Of a stretch of DNA of 64,000 nt, positions 37,572 through 47,192 are shown piece after piece. The stretch's first letter is position 1; the number at the start of each line of letters is the position of its first letter. The stretch is taken from the NCBI GenBank assembly GCA_963804825.1, contig CAWDRV010000004.1, positions 558,001-622,000 of the forward strand, read 5' to 3'. A program made the translations under genes and the position numbers. Origin of the DNA: JBKQVT01 sp963804825. Its GTDB lineage: Bacteria > Planctomycetota > Planctomycetia > Pirellulales > Thermoguttaceae. The notes under the pieces are model-generated. The model was not told the DNA's origin and made no database searches. It worked only from the letters and a program-made list of their open reading frames with translations.

Positions 37572-38483
37572 ATGAATCTTGCCATTGGACTCTGGGTCAT
37601 GCTGGCAGGCGGGTGGGTCCTTCCCGGGAGCAGCGATCAGTCGAACACCGATCAGTTGAACATCGCACCAACTCCCGCAGGCACGTATAATTCCGATTCG
37701 ACACAACCGGGCAGTCGTGCGAAACGGTCGAGCACGCTAGAACTCCCGGGCGGGAATTCGACGGCGGCTCCATCGCGTAGAGCGGCGCCTGGGGGGGGGC
37801 AATCGCTTGGAGGAGGAGGAATGGCGCCTCGTCGGCAGGCTTACGGGGGCGTGTCCACCATGCATATGATGCCCGTGGCGCCGACGGACGCCACGGCGCG
37901 CGGAATGGCAATCTTTCCGACGGCCCCGACGGACACTAGGTTAGACCCATCGATGCCCGTGTCGCCGACTGCGGGTGGTGCGTCGCCCTATGGTTATGGC
38001 GGCGGTCAGGCGATGAACAGGCCGATGCGGCCTGGTGGGATGGCCGGCGGTGGTTTTGGCGGGTCGAGGTTGCCGCCTCCGATGCCGCAGGCGTATTCTC
38101 AGCAGTTTTCGTCGTTGGAGAGTCGGAATTCTCCGATCAGGGCCGCACAGATTGGCGGGGCTGCCGGTTCCGCGCCCCCGACCAAGGCCTTTGCCGGCGT
38201 TCAACGCCCGCCGGCCATCAGCCCGTACATGCAACTCTATCAGCAAAACACCGCGGGAGGCACGGTCGATCCTTACACGACGAGCATCCTGCCGCAACTG
38301 AACCAGATGCAGCAGAACCAGCAGAACGCCAACGACATCAACAACCTGCAAACCCAGGTCGCTCCGTTGGTGGCGCCGCCGCAGACGCAACCACAAAACC
38401 AAGAGGTCATGCCGACTCCACAGTATAACCTCAACTATCAGGACTACCCCCCGGCGAACGGGCAGTACGGGCCGCAGCCCTGA
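37572..38483 (+). CDS. Gly/Pro/Gln-rich secreted protein
   Basis: 303 residues. AAGGAGG at 37558-37564 precedes the ATG. The N-terminus 'MNLAIGLWVMLAGGWVLPGS' is a likely signal peptide. The rest is low complexity: Gly/Pro/Met/Tyr-rich, then Gln/Asn-rich near the end ('QLNQMQQNQQNANDINNLQT'). It is probably disordered and extracellular. It lies downstream of the polysaccharide export gene and could belong to the same surface system, though that is only positional. Confidence 0.65.
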   Translation: MNLAIGLWVMLAGGWVLPGSSDQSNTDQLNIAPTPAGTYNSDSTQPGSRAKRSSTLELPGGNSTAAPSRRAAPGGGQSLGGGGMAPRRQAYGGVSTMHMMPVAPTDATARGMAIFPTAPTDTRLDPSMPVSPTAGGASPYGYGGGQAMNRPMRPGGMAGGGFGGSRLPPPMPQAYSQQFSSLESRNSPIRAAQIGGAAGSAPPTKAFAGVQRPPAISPYMQLYQQNTAGGTVDPYTTSILPQLNQMQQNQQNANDINNLQTQVAPLVAPPQTQPQNQEVMPTPQYNLNYQDYPPANGQYGPQP

Positions 38484-38517
38484 TGGCGCGGAGATGAGGG
38501 GGGTTGTTTACGCTTGC

Positions 38518-38561
38518 GGGCATCGCCCATCCTCTTGCGTCATGCAGGAGGGGCGATGCCC
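38518..38561. terminator. Bidirectional terminator-like hairpin
   Basis: Arms GGGCATCGCCC-ATCCTC and GAGG-GGCGATGCCC flank a 12-base loop, followed by ATTTTG. It lies between convergent genes ending at 38483 and 38634. Confidence 0.55.
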
Positions 38562-38633
38562 ATTTTGCGTTCTTGGCGCCCACTTTGTGTTCTTTTGGCG
38601 TTCGTGGGCCGGGCCGGGCAATGTTGCCGCCGC

Positions 38634-40511
38634 TCAGGTGGGGATGAGCGTGGCGGCGGGCAGATGGGCCGGCTTGGGCGGCGCCGTACGCGGGATCGGC
38701 CGCGGGGTAACGTAGCGGCAGCGCGCCGCCGGCTGGAGTTCGTCGCAAGCGTCATTCTTCTCGTAGTAGGTCCGAGGCTCGTAGGTCCAGCCCGACGCCA
38801 GCCGCTTCTCTTCCTGGAGGATCTTGCGGAGGACGTACCAGCCGCCGACGGCGGAGAAGAGCCGCGACTTCCAGCCGAACTCGCGATGCAGGTCGGCGAG
38901 GATGGCGGACATCTTGGCGTGCATTTCCGGCTGGTTGCGATAGTAGCGTCGGGCGGCGCCGACGGCGGCCGAGAAGGTGGTGGCCAGTTCGCGGGCTTCC
39001 CAGGCATAACGGCGGCGGATCCGCGGATCCGGATGGTTCTTGTAACGCAACCAGCCGGCCAGCGTGGTGCGGACGATCCGGACGGTGCTGGGGCCGTTGC
39101 GCTGGAAATCGCGCGTGAAGGCCCGGAGCATGTACTCGCCTTCTTGCCCTCCGGTGATGTGCGAATGGCGGTAGTTGAAGATGAGCTGCCCGTGAATGTC
39201 GCCGGGGTGATACTCACCGGGGTCCTTCATTCGCCCCTGGGCCGAAAGCTCGGCGTGCAGCGGCGTGCCCGGGATCGGAGTGTAGAGCATGAACTGATGG
39301 AAATCGGTATCGTGACGGGCGGCATAGTCGATGGCCTCGTCGATATTTTCCGGCGTGTGGTTTTCCAGGCCGATGATCGTCGAGCCGAGCACGCGGATGC
39401 CGTGCGACTGCAACTGGCGGACCAGGGCGAAGGTGTCGATGCCTTGGAGCTTGGTGTATTGGCTGTTGCAGCCTTCGATGCCCATCCACACCCAGGAGAT
39501 GCCCAGGCCGACGAGTTGTTCGATGGTATAGGAGCGGATGACGTTGGCGGAGCTGAAGACGTAGAGCGACCATGCCTTGTCGTGTTGGCGCATCAAGTCC
39601 AACAGGCGCAGGGCCCGCTTGCGATAGAGGAGGAAGTTCTCGTCCATGACGAAGAACGAGGAGACCTTCATGTCGCGTTCCAGTTGGCACATGACGTCGA
39701 ACAGTTCGTCGCCGGTCTGGTAGAAGTTGACCGACTTGCCTTTGCCGCCGAACATGGCGGAGGTGGAGCAGAAGTTGCAGCCCAAGGGGCAACCGACCGA
39801 GGGGATGATCGTGGCGGCCACGTCGCCCGGCCGGTCCTGGACGGCGACACCCATGTTGCGCGTGCCCATGCCCGAAGACACCGCCGGATGGCGAATGGGG
39901 CGGGCCGCGTCCTCGCCCAGGAAACGGCGGAACCACGCCACGCCGTCGCCCTTGACGACGTAATCGGCATCGACGCGATCGCCCAGTCCGGGCATGTTGG
40001 CGATGTGACCGCCGATGACGATCGTCGCGTCGGGCTGATGCCGGCGGATCAACTCGCACATCTTCTCGACCTTGACCAGGTTCGGCAAGATCGACGTGAC
40101 GCCGATGATGTCGTACCGGCGGGTGCGAAGCTCCTCGACGAAGCGTTCGAGCCGCGGAAAGTCCAACACCGTGCAGGGCGCCTCGATGTTGGCCTGGATG
40201 AGCATGATCCCCCAACTGCGATGAAACATCCGCAAGGAGAATGCCCCCTGGGTCCGAGTGACCTGGTTGTGGTACAACTCCATCGGGTTCATGCTTCGGC
40301 TGCCATATTCATCGTCCCGGCCATAAGGCCCGAAGACGCTGGTCAAAAGCACGTTCGCCCGCGAGCCCAGCGGATGAACGGGGTGATCCTCGGCGGTGGA
40401 CGCGGCGGGGTAGATTTCCGGGTACTGTTCTGGATTCTTCACGATCGGTATTCTCTGGGCCGGTAATGGTCGATGTTGGGGTATCAGTTTACCACGGCAT
40501 TGGTCGGCCAC
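38634..40511 (-). CDS. B12-binding radical-SAM protein
   Basis: Up to 625 residues from GTG 40511; GTG 40442 ('VKNPEQYPEIYPA') is an alternative start. The N-terminal cobalamin-binding-like domain includes 'RRYDIIGVTSILPNLVKVEK' and 'DATIVIGGHIANMPG'. The radical-SAM cluster is CPLGCNFC (CxxxCxxC) within 'IIPSVGCPLGCNFCSTSAMF'. 'MGIEGCNSQYTKLQGID' and 'STIIGLENHTPENIDEAIDY' are typical of the class B fold. The C-terminal 150 residues are basic and helical. The frame is intact. The substrate is unknown; related enzymes methylate or rearrange lipids and secondary metabolites. Confidence 0.87.
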   Translation of the reverse strand: MADQCRGKLIPQHRPLPAQRIPIVKNPEQYPEIYPAASTAEDHPVHPLGSRANVLLTSVFGPYGRDDEYGSRSMNPMELYHNQVTRTQGAFSLRMFHRSWGIMLIQANIEAPCTVLDFPRLERFVEELRTRRYDIIGVTSILPNLVKVEKMCELIRRHQPDATIVIGGHIANMPGLGDRVDADYVVKGDGVAWFRRFLGEDAARPIRHPAVSSGMGTRNMGVAVQDRPGDVAATIIPSVGCPLGCNFCSTSAMFGGKGKSVNFYQTGDELFDVMCQLERDMKVSSFFVMDENFLLYRKRALRLLDLMRQHDKAWSLYVFSSANVIRSYTIEQLVGLGISWVWMGIEGCNSQYTKLQGIDTFALVRQLQSHGIRVLGSTIIGLENHTPENIDEAIDYAARHDTDFHQFMLYTPIPGTPLHAELSAQGRMKDPGEYHPGDIHGQLIFNYRHSHITGGQEGEYMLRAFTRDFQRNGPSTVRIVRTTLAGWLRYKNHPDPRIRRRYAWEARELATTFSAAVGAARRYYRNQPEMHAKMSAILADLHREFGWKSRLFSAVGGWYVLRKILQEEKRLASGWTYEPRTYYEKNDACDELQPAARCRYVTPRPIPRTAPPKPAHLPAATLIPT

Positions 40512-40998
40512 CGGGCGAAATTGTGCCAGTGGTCATGGACCTTCTCTGCACTATTCTATGTTTTGTCGCCCAGGCAAGAACCCGAACTCCGTATCCGTTG
40601 TGTAATAGATAAGTAACAGTTGCGCGCCCTTGATTGGCGGCAGGCGTTGGGAGGAAAAAACCTCTACCCCAGAGTGAAAAGAGCACCACAAATTTGACTA
40701 CCTTGGCAATTTGATCCGGCTGGAGAAGCCTTGTTTGACGGGGGCACGGACACCCTGGGGAAAAGTGGGCATTCCGAAAGCGGCTTGCCGGGTGGCAACT
40801 TGACGGTCTGCCGGCGGGTCTGCTATGCTCCAAGGGCGATCGAGCATCGTGTCTCGCTCGTGTGCCACTGCCGGCTTGTCCAGCAGTGTTGCGCGCCGCG
40901 GCGGTGCGGCACTGCTGGACAAGCCGGGCACCAACCGAAGGTTGGTCGTGGCGTCCCGCGAGCGAGTTCGCTCTCCTTCGCTCTAACCCTCGACGACC
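40512..40998. other. Divergent intergenic region with hairpin repeat
   Basis: It lies between the radical-SAM gene (minus) and the histidine kinase (plus). It contains the GTGCCAC hairpin copy at 40862-40932 and a short CCAACC-GAA-GGTTGG hairpin at 40931-40945. No gene was seen. Confidence 0.55.
40862..40932. repeat. GTGCCAC hairpin (copy C)
   Basis: Arms GTGCCACTGCCGGCTTGTCC and CTGGACAAGCCGGGCACC region are inverted, with a GC-rich loop GCGCGCCGCGGCGG. Confidence 0.8.
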
Positions 40999-41939
40999 AT
41001 GTTGACGCGCCGCTCCTTGCGATTGCCCATCACGCTGGCCATCGTCATGATCTCGCTGCTGGTCGTGCTGACCGTCGGCTGGGTGCTGCTGAACGTGTTC
41101 TGGGCGTTGAAGAGCGAACAGTTCGCGCCCCTCTACTGGACGTTGCTGTCGCTGGGCAGCACCTTCATCGCCATGCTGCTGGCCGGCGTGGTCATCTACC
41201 TGATCTTCTCCATCACGACGATCAACCTCAACCGGCGGCAATCCAACTTCATCGACAGCGTGACCCACGAGTTGAAATCCCCCATCGCCTCGATGAAGCT
41301 CTATCTGCAAACGCTCCACCGCCGACAGGTCAGCCAGGAAGAGCAGGCCAGTTTCTATCGGTTCATGCTCGAAGACCTCGACCGGCTCGACCACCTCATC
41401 AACCAGTTGCTCGACGCGGGCCTATTGGACTCGGGCCGCACGGACGGCGAAGTGGAAGACGTCCCGCTGGGAACGCTGCTGCAAGACTGCGCCCGGAGCG
41501 TCTGCCTCCGCTATCGCGTGCCGCTGGAGACGGTGCAGTTCGACGTGCAGCCTTGCGCCGTGCGGGCCCGTCGCGTGGACCTGGACATCATCTTTCGCAA
41601 CCTCATCGACAACGCGGTGAAATACGCGGGCCCAGCAGCCGCGCGTCGAGGTAAAGTTGCGGCTGACGGACGACGACCGCGCGGTGACCCGGATCGCCGA
41701 CAACGGGCGTGGCATCCCCTCATCACCTGCGCCGCCGGATTTTCGGCCGCTTCGAGCGGCTGGGGTTGGAATTGGAGCGCGAGAAGCCCGGCACCGGGTT
41801 GGGATTGTACTTGGTCGGCAACCTCGTCCGTCGGCTCCGCGGCCGCATCCGCGTCCGCGACCCGGAGGAAGGGCCGGGCACGGTCTTCGAGGTGCAGTTG
41901 CCCGGCATGGCCATCGACGACGCGGCCGGCAGCGAGTGA
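40999..41939 (+). CDS. Sensor histidine kinase (two apparent frameshifts)
   Basis: Membrane kinase. Two TM segments, 'LAIVMISLLVVLTVGWVLLN' and 'LGSTFIAMLLAGVVIYLIFS', bracket a very short extracytoplasmic loop. The H-box is 'FIDSVTHELKSPIASMKLYL' (autophosphorylated His). The N-box is 'FRNLIDNAVKYAG', then 'DNGRGIP' and 'GTGLGLYLVGNLV'. The frame changes near 41640 and 41715. There is almost no periplasmic sensor domain, so it may sense the membrane itself. It is paired with the response regulator at 42093. Confidence 0.88.
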
Positions 41940-41981
41940 GGAATGATAGGATGGCATATTCCGAGAAGTCTCTGCCGGCTA

Positions 41982-42011
41982 GAAAAGCCCCCCCGTTTGC
42001 AACGGGGGGGC
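41982..42011 (-). terminator. Strong hairpin oriented as minus-strand terminator
   Basis: Eleven-base perfect stem GCCCCCCCGTT-TGC-AACGGGGGGGC. A-rich GAAAA precedes it on the plus strand, so on the minus strand the stem is followed by TTTTC. It lies between the histidine kinase and its regulator, which are both plus-strand genes. Confidence 0.6.
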
Positions 42012-42092
42012 CTTCGAGAATGGCAAGAACCCGCAGGACGAAATCCTAAACACCGCGGCCAGTTTTCCTTCATGCAATACGGGACTTGAGAC

Positions 42093-42849
42093 ATGTCAAC
42101 CGCTGAACATATCCTGGTCGTCGAAGACGAAGAACACCTGGCCACCGGAATCAAGTACAACCTGGTCGCTGAAGGGTACCGCGTGACCACCGCGGGCGAC
42201 GGCCCCACGGCGCTGAAAATCCTCGAAGAGTCGCCCGGCGGCGTCGATCTGATCGTGCTGGACCTCATGCTGCCGGGCATGAGCGGATATGCCGTGTGCG
42301 AGGCGGTCCGCGCGGCCGACCGGGAAATCCCCGTGCTCATCCTCAGCGCCCGCACCCTGGCCGAAGACCGCGCCCGCGGCTTCGACCTCGGCGCCAACCA
42401 GTACATGACCAAGCCGTTCGATCTCGACGAGTTTCTCAGCCGCGTGCGGAACCTGTTGGGCTTCTATCGCCGTCGCACCGAAAGCCCGCGCGGAATCCGG
42501 CGGGCGTCGTCGCCTACGAGTTCGCCGACGCGAAGATCAACTTCGAGACCTTCCGGGTGACCGTCAAGGACGAGCCGGTCCGGATGACCCAGTTGGAATT
42601 GAGCCTGCTGCGATACTTCGTCGAGAACGAAGGCCGCGTGATTCCGCGCCGGGAATTATTGGAGAACGTTTGGGGGATGCCGGGCAACTTGAACACCCGG
42701 GCCCCCGACCAGTTCATTCGCCGGCTGCGGAAGATTTTCGAGGCCGATCCGGCCCAGCCCCGACACTTCCTGACCATCCGCGACGCCGGCTATCGCTTCC
42801 TGGCCGCCGGCGAAGAGGAAACTGTGAGGGCCGCCACCGTATGCGATGA
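42093..42849 (+). CDS. OmpR-family response regulator (apparent frameshifts)
   Basis: The receiver domain (about residues 5-125) has acidic pocket 'VVEDEE', phospho-acceptor Asp in 'LIVLDLMLPGMSGY', Ser in 'ILSAR' and Lys in 'YMTKPFD'. The frame changes near 42510. The winged-helix DNA-binding domain follows: 'VRMTQLELSLLRYFVENEGR' and 'DQFIRRLRKIFEADPAQPRH'. The exact end is uncertain; the reading frame would otherwise run into the DUF1638 gene, so a second small shift near 42820 is likely. The gene order kinase, regulator, DUF1638 suggests a single transcription unit. Confidence 0.87.
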
Positions 42850-43586
42850 AGCTCATCGCCTGCGAAATCCTCTTCCGCGAACTGTGCGCGGCCGTGGCCC
42901 GCTCGCCCAACCACGTCGACCTGGAATTCCTTCCCAAGGGCTTGCACGACATCGGTCAGGCGGGCATGTCGTCGCGGCTGGCCGAGGCCCTGGCCGCCGT
43001 CGACGAGTCGAAATACGACGCCGTCGTGCTGGGCTACGCGCTGTGCAGCAACGGCGTGGTGGGGCTGGCCGCCCGCAGCGTCCCCCTGGTCGTTCCCCGC
43101 GGCCACGATTGCATCACCTTCTTCTTCGGCAGCAAGGAGCGATACCTCGACTACTTCCGCGGCAATCCGGGCGTCTACTTCAAGACGACCGGTTGGATCG
43201 AACGCGGCGAGGGACTGGAACAGTATTCGCTCGATTCGAAGGGGCCAACGTCCGGCATGATGGCCTCCTACGAGGAACTGGCGGCGAAGTATGGCGAGGA
43301 CAACGCCCGATTCCTCCGCGAGGAATTGGCCAACTTGACGCGGCACTACAGCAAGCTGACGTTCATCGAAATGGGCGTCGAGCCGGACGACCGTTTCGAG
43401 CGTCGCAGCCAGGAGCAGGCGGCCGAGCACGGCTGGAAGTTCGAGAAGGTCCGCGGCGACATGGGGCTTCTCCAGGCGTTGGTCGACGGTCCGTGGGACG
43501 CGGAGCGTTTTCTCGTGGTCAATCCGGGCGAAAAGATCGCCGCCAGCTTCGACGAGGGGATCGTCAAGGCGGTGCCCGGGGCTTGA
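42846..43586 (+). CDS. DUF1638 domain protein
   Basis: 246 residues, intact. It shows the DUF1638 signatures 'LPKGLHDIGQAGMSSRL', 'VVLGYALCSNGVVGLAARSV' and 'PLVVPRGHDCITFFFGSKER'. The conserved Cys (ALCSNG) and His-Asp-Cys (GHDC) could bind metal. Family members often occur near corrinoid methyltransferase genes; none is adjacent here. It overlaps or abuts the response regulator's 3' end, so it is probably co-translated with it. Biochemical role unknown. Confidence 0.85.
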   Translation: MKLIACEILFRELCAAVARSPNHVDLEFLPKGLHDIGQAGMSSRLAEALAAVDESKYDAVVLGYALCSNGVVGLAARSVPLVVPRGHDCITFFFGSKERYLDYFRGNPGVYFKTTGWIERGEGLEQYSLDSKGPTSGMMASYEELAAKYGEDNARFLREELANLTRHYSKLTFIEMGVEPDDRFERRSQEQAAEHGWKFEKVRGDMGLLQALVDGPWDAERFLVVNPGEKIAASFDEGIVKAVPGA

Positions 43587-43646
43587 ATATCGGGCGTCCT
43601 TGCCCCCCTCATCCGCCGTCCCTCGCCCCCGCCGCTGAAATACCCC

Positions 43647-43685
43647 TTGACACCGCGGTGATTACTGTTATACTAGAATAATCAC
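43647..43685 (+). promoter_or_regulatory. Promoter and operator for the GntR/ABC module
   Basis: -35 TTGACA (43647-43652), a 16-base spacer and -10 TATACT (43669-43674). The inverted repeat GTGATTA (43658-43664) and TAATCAC (43679-43685) brackets the -10. It is probably the autoregulatory operator of the GntR gene starting at 43701. Confidence 0.75.
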
Positions 43686-43700
43686 TTGAGGGCCGAAGCC

Positions 43701-44070
43701 GTGCGGATTCGCGTGGAGACATCCTCGGGCATGCCCATTACACGGCAAATCGCCGCCCAAATCCGCGGCCCAATGCGCCAGCGGAACGCTCCAGCCCGGC
43801 CAACGGCTCCCTTCCGTCCGGGCGCTGGCCGCCGAACTGGCCGTCAATCAGAACACGATTCTTCGCGTTTACGAGCGGCTGACGGCCGAGGGGCTTCTCG
43901 AACGCCGGCACGGCGACGGGACCTTCGTGGCCGACCGCGTGCCGACCGGCCAAATGAAAGCCCAGCGGCAACTGCTGCGGCAGGAGATCGCCCGGGTGGC
44001 CGAATTGGCCAAGACGTTGGGCGTGGACGCGCGACGAACTCACCAATTGTTGGACGACGAAATCACATGA
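43701..44070 (+). CDS. GntR-family (YtrA-type) regulator (one apparent frameshift)
   Basis: The GTG at 43701 begins 'VRIRVETSSGMPITRQIAAQ'. A shift near 43768 leads to 'LQPGQRLPSVRALAAELAVN' and 'QNTILRVYERLTAEGLLERR', the winged-helix GntR DNA-binding domain. It ends in a short helical tail, 'RQEIARVAELAKTLGVD'. At about 122 residues with no ligand domain, it is the YtrA type, which usually represses a linked ABC transporter. The ABC ATPase gene starts 13 bases downstream. Confidence 0.85.
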
Positions 44071-44083
44071 GACCGCGAGGGAT

Positions 44084-44809
44084 ATGCAAACCATGAACGA
44101 ACCCGCCATCGAACTACGGGGCATCGTCAAATCCTACGGCAAGAAGGCCGTGTTGACCGGCCTGGACCTCTCGGTGCCGAAAGGCTCGGTCGTAGGACTG
44201 CTGGGCACCAACGGGTGCGGGCAAGACGACGCTGATCAAATGCGCGTTGGGATTGATCCGCCCGCAAGCGCGGCTCGGCCCGATTGCTCGGCGAGGACTC
44301 CTGGACCTTGAGCGCCGAGGCCAAGATGCCGCATCGGTTACGTGCCGCAGGTCATCAACCTGTATCCCTGGATGAAGGTGCGGCACCTGATCGACTACAC
44401 GGCCGCGTTCTACCCGAACTGGAACCATGAGCTGGTCGCCCGACTGGTGGCCGAGTGGTCGCTGCCGGCCGAGGACCGGATCGGTCCGCTTTCGGTGGGC
44501 CAGCTCCAGAAGGTGGCGATCGTGCTGGCGTTGGGGCACGAGCCGGAACTGCTGATCCTGGACGAGCCGGCCGCGAGTCTCGATCCGCTGGCCCGCCGGC
44601 AGTTCTTGCAGATGATCATCGACCTGGCCGAGCCGGGAAAGCGCACGGTGCTTTTCTCGACGCACATCACGGCCGACCTGGAGCGCGTGGCCGATCGGGT
44701 GGCCATTTTGAAGTCGGGCCGCATCGCCTGGCATGGATTGCTCGAAGACCTGAAGGAGCAGACGCACGTCAGCCTGGAAGACAGCTTTCTGGAGATGCAC
44801 GATGCCTAA
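44084..44809 (+). CDS. ABC transporter ATP-binding protein (apparent frameshifts)
   Basis: ATPase of a YtrA-linked ABC transporter. The N-terminus is 'MNEPAIELRGIVKSYGKKAV'. The Walker A region reads GTNGCG then shifts by one base (near 44220) to KTT; another shift lies near 44270. The Q-loop region is 'GYVPQVINLYPWMKVRHLID'. The signature is the degenerate 'LSVGQLQKV', Walker B is 'LLILDEPAASLDP', and the switch His is in 'LFSTH'. It overlaps the next gene by 8 bases, typical of a coupled operon. Probably functional in vivo despite the frame breaks. Confidence 0.85.
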
Positions 44810-46269
44810 CAACAACGACGCCCCGCTGCCTTCGGGAGAGGGGCCGGGGGCGAGGGCGGCCGCCGGGGAGGCGCTCAATCCCTATGTCCAAGTCGCGTTG
44901 ACCTACGTCCGCCGGCCGTTTTCCTCGTGGCCGTCGGCTCTCGTCGGTACTGTTCGTCTGCGTGTTCATCTCGATCTCTTTGCCGATCGCGCTGAGATCT
45001 TAAGGATTCTGTTTCCGTTCAACTGATGCTGTTCTTCTCCCTTTTTGGTTTCCTCGCAATTCACATAAAGGGGCAATTCGCCGACTCGCGGGCCCATCTG
45101 ACTCCCGGTTTTCGACGCGTCCACGCCACGGTAGCGGCCATCGCGGCGCTGATTTTTGCCGTGGTTCTGCCGGCGGTGCTCACGTGCTTTATGGGTTGGC
45201 ATTCCGTCGGCTTTGTCGCGGTTGTGACGCTGCTGTTTGGCACGTCCTATGGGTGATCGTGAAAGATGCAACCTGGACGTGCTTCGCCATGGTGGCCGGG
45301 GCGTTGGCCTTTTTGGAACGGAATCGGGACGAGCCTGTTTCCGAGAACTCATTTCTGGGCAGCGCGAGCCCCAGGCCGTGGCCCTTCTCGGCCTGGGCGC
45401 AGGGATAACCCTGCTCGCGGGAATCCAACTCCTTCGGCTCAACGAGGACAGTTTGACCTACGACAGCACGCTGCGATGGGATTGGGACTGGAGCGAGAAG
45501 ACCCGCCAGGGATGGAGTGGCGAGGGGCGATTCATGGCCGGGCTGCGGGACTGGATCGCGGAGAGGCAAATGACGCGGCTGACGCGACACGCCCGCCGGG
45601 CATCGCAATCGTGGTGGTCGCGGATATGCCGATGGCAGGTGAGAATGGCCGCGGCCTGGTCGCTCGGCTTCTGGATTCTCGCTGCCCTGCTCTACGTTGA
45701 GGGAGTTAACTGGTGGATTGCGACAAAGACGCCAAGACCAGAGGGGCAATGATGGGAATGAGGCTTTTTGCGCTGACCTTTATGCCGTTGCTCGCAACGT
45801 TCAATGGGGTTTTCTACTGCCGCAATAATGGGGCGGGCCTTGTTGCTGCCCATCCAACGGAAGATTACATCCGGCAATTGGGCACGGCCGCCGCGTTGAG
45901 CCATTTTCAGCTCTGGGGCGGCATGGCCCTCGTCTTGACGCTCTGGCGGCTGTTGATCGGCCCGCAGCCCCTTCCCTGGCCGTGCTTGCCGGAGTGCTGG
46001 CGTTTTCCGCCGCATTTCAGGTGGCAGCCTTTAGCGTCGTCGTCTGGACGGCCCGGTATCGTTTAAGGGCGGTTGGTTGGTTCTCGGTGATGCTGCTCCT
46101 GGCCGCGGTCTTATCCGTGGTGGAAATCCGTTGGATTCGGTCTTTGCTTCTGACGTCGCCTGGAAAACTGCCTTCCGACGCATTTTGGATGGCCGGCATC
46201 CTCGCCCTGCTCGGGCTGCTGATTACCTGGGACGCCTATCGCCGCTGGCTGGTGACGGATTTCGATTGA
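44802..46269 (+). pseudogene. ABC transporter membrane protein, multiply interrupted
   Basis: The joined reading contains 'MPNNNDAPLPSGEGPGARAA', then 'ALNPYVQVALTYVRRPFSSW', a TM segment 'VLFVCVFISISLPIAL', 'MLFFSLFGFLAIHIKGQFAD', 'ATVAAIAALIFAVVLPAVLT', an amphipathic middle around 'LTYDSTLRWDWDWSEKTRQG', and C-terminal TMs to 'AYRRWLVTDFD'. At least five frame changes and an in-frame TAA near 45000 break it. It is the expected permease partner of the ATPase at 44084. It is either the worst-affected gene in an error-prone stretch or a true decaying gene. Confidence 0.65.
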
Positions 46270-46291
46270 CGGCGGCGGCCCTCAAACGCCG

Positions 46292-46424
46292 CAATCGTTC
46301 ACGTCACCGGCGGAGAAACCGCGGATGAACGCAGATAAACGTGGACAAAAATGGATTCGATGAAGTGCTTTCATCCGCGTTCATCTGCGGTTCCATCATT
46401 ATTCTCCGACCGGTGAACGGTTAC
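46292..46424. repeat. About 133-bp imperfect palindrome (copy 2)
   Basis: It shares with 24791-24926 the CCGGCGGAGAAACCGC start, the core GGACAAAAATGGATTC, and the GTGAACGGTTAC end. It lies between the ABC permease and the sigma factor. Confidence 0.8.
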
Positions 46425-46480
46425 CCAAACGCCCGACCAAGGCATCCGACCAAGGACATTCGTTGGTCCCGATCGTGTGC

Positions 46481-46509
46481 TTGGCCTGTCTCTTCGGCGG
46501 CATTATAAT
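46481..46509 (+). promoter_or_regulatory. Predicted promoter for the ECF sigma gene
   Basis: TTGGCC (46481-46486), a 17-base spacer, then TATAAT (46504-46509). The leader to the ATG at 46558 is about 42 bases and includes AAGGAGG at 46511-46517. Confidence 0.55.
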
Positions 46510-46557
46510 CAAGGAGGTGTTGAACGCTCTCCTTCTGCGCCAGAGGCAGGAACGATC

Positions 46558-47192
46558 ATGGAAGCACGGCCCGAAGGCAGCCAGGGCGGTGCATCGAAGC
46601 CGAGTTCCGTCTCCTCGACGCTCCTGGATCAGCTTCGGGCTCGTCCGGCCGGAGGCATGGCAGCGATTCGTGCGGCTCTACGGTCCGGTGATCTATCGGT
46701 GGTGCCGCCGGTCGGGCCTGACTGCCGAAGATGCGGCCGACGTGGTCCAAGAGGTGCTCGCGGCGGTCATGCTCCATTTGCCCGACTTCCGCCGCGATCG
46801 GCCCCAAGACAGTTTCAGCGGCTGGCTGGCCACGATCACGCGCAACAAGGTCCGCGACCACTACCGCCGCCGGCACGGCAAGGCCGAGGCCCGCGGCGGC
46901 AGCACGGCACAGCGCCAGATGGCCGAGATCCCGCAGCCCGCCCGAGCCGTCGGAAGAGATGTATCCAGCCCGACGCCGAGTCGGCGGCCTGGCTGTCGCG
47001 GCGGCGTGCTGGAGATGATCCGGGCGGAATTCGAGCCGCGCACTTGGGAGGCCTTTTGGCGGATCACGCGTCGACGGGCAGTCGCCGGCCCACGTCGCCT
47101 CCGACCTGGAGATGAGCGTTGCGGCCGTCTACATGGCCAAATCGCGGGTCCTCCGCCGGCTCCGGCAGGTGCTGGCGGAGTTGCCGCAGTAG
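46558..47192 (+). CDS. ECF RNA polymerase sigma factor (apparent frameshifts)
   Basis: Planctomycete-type ECF sigma. The N-terminus is 'MEARPEGSQGGASKPSSVSS', then sigma region 2, 'FVRLYGPVIYRWCRRSGLTA' and 'EDAADVVQEVLAAVMLHLPD'. Next is 'FSGWLATITRNKVRDHYRR'. Region 4 is split over frames: 'IRAEFEPRTWEAFWRI' and, after another shift, 'VASDLEMSVAAVYMAKSRVL'. It ends 'RQVLAELPQ' at 47192. Frame breaks lie near 46640, 46960 and 47070. The downstream kinase has a zinc-finger module that may act as its anti-sigma domain. Confidence 0.82.
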
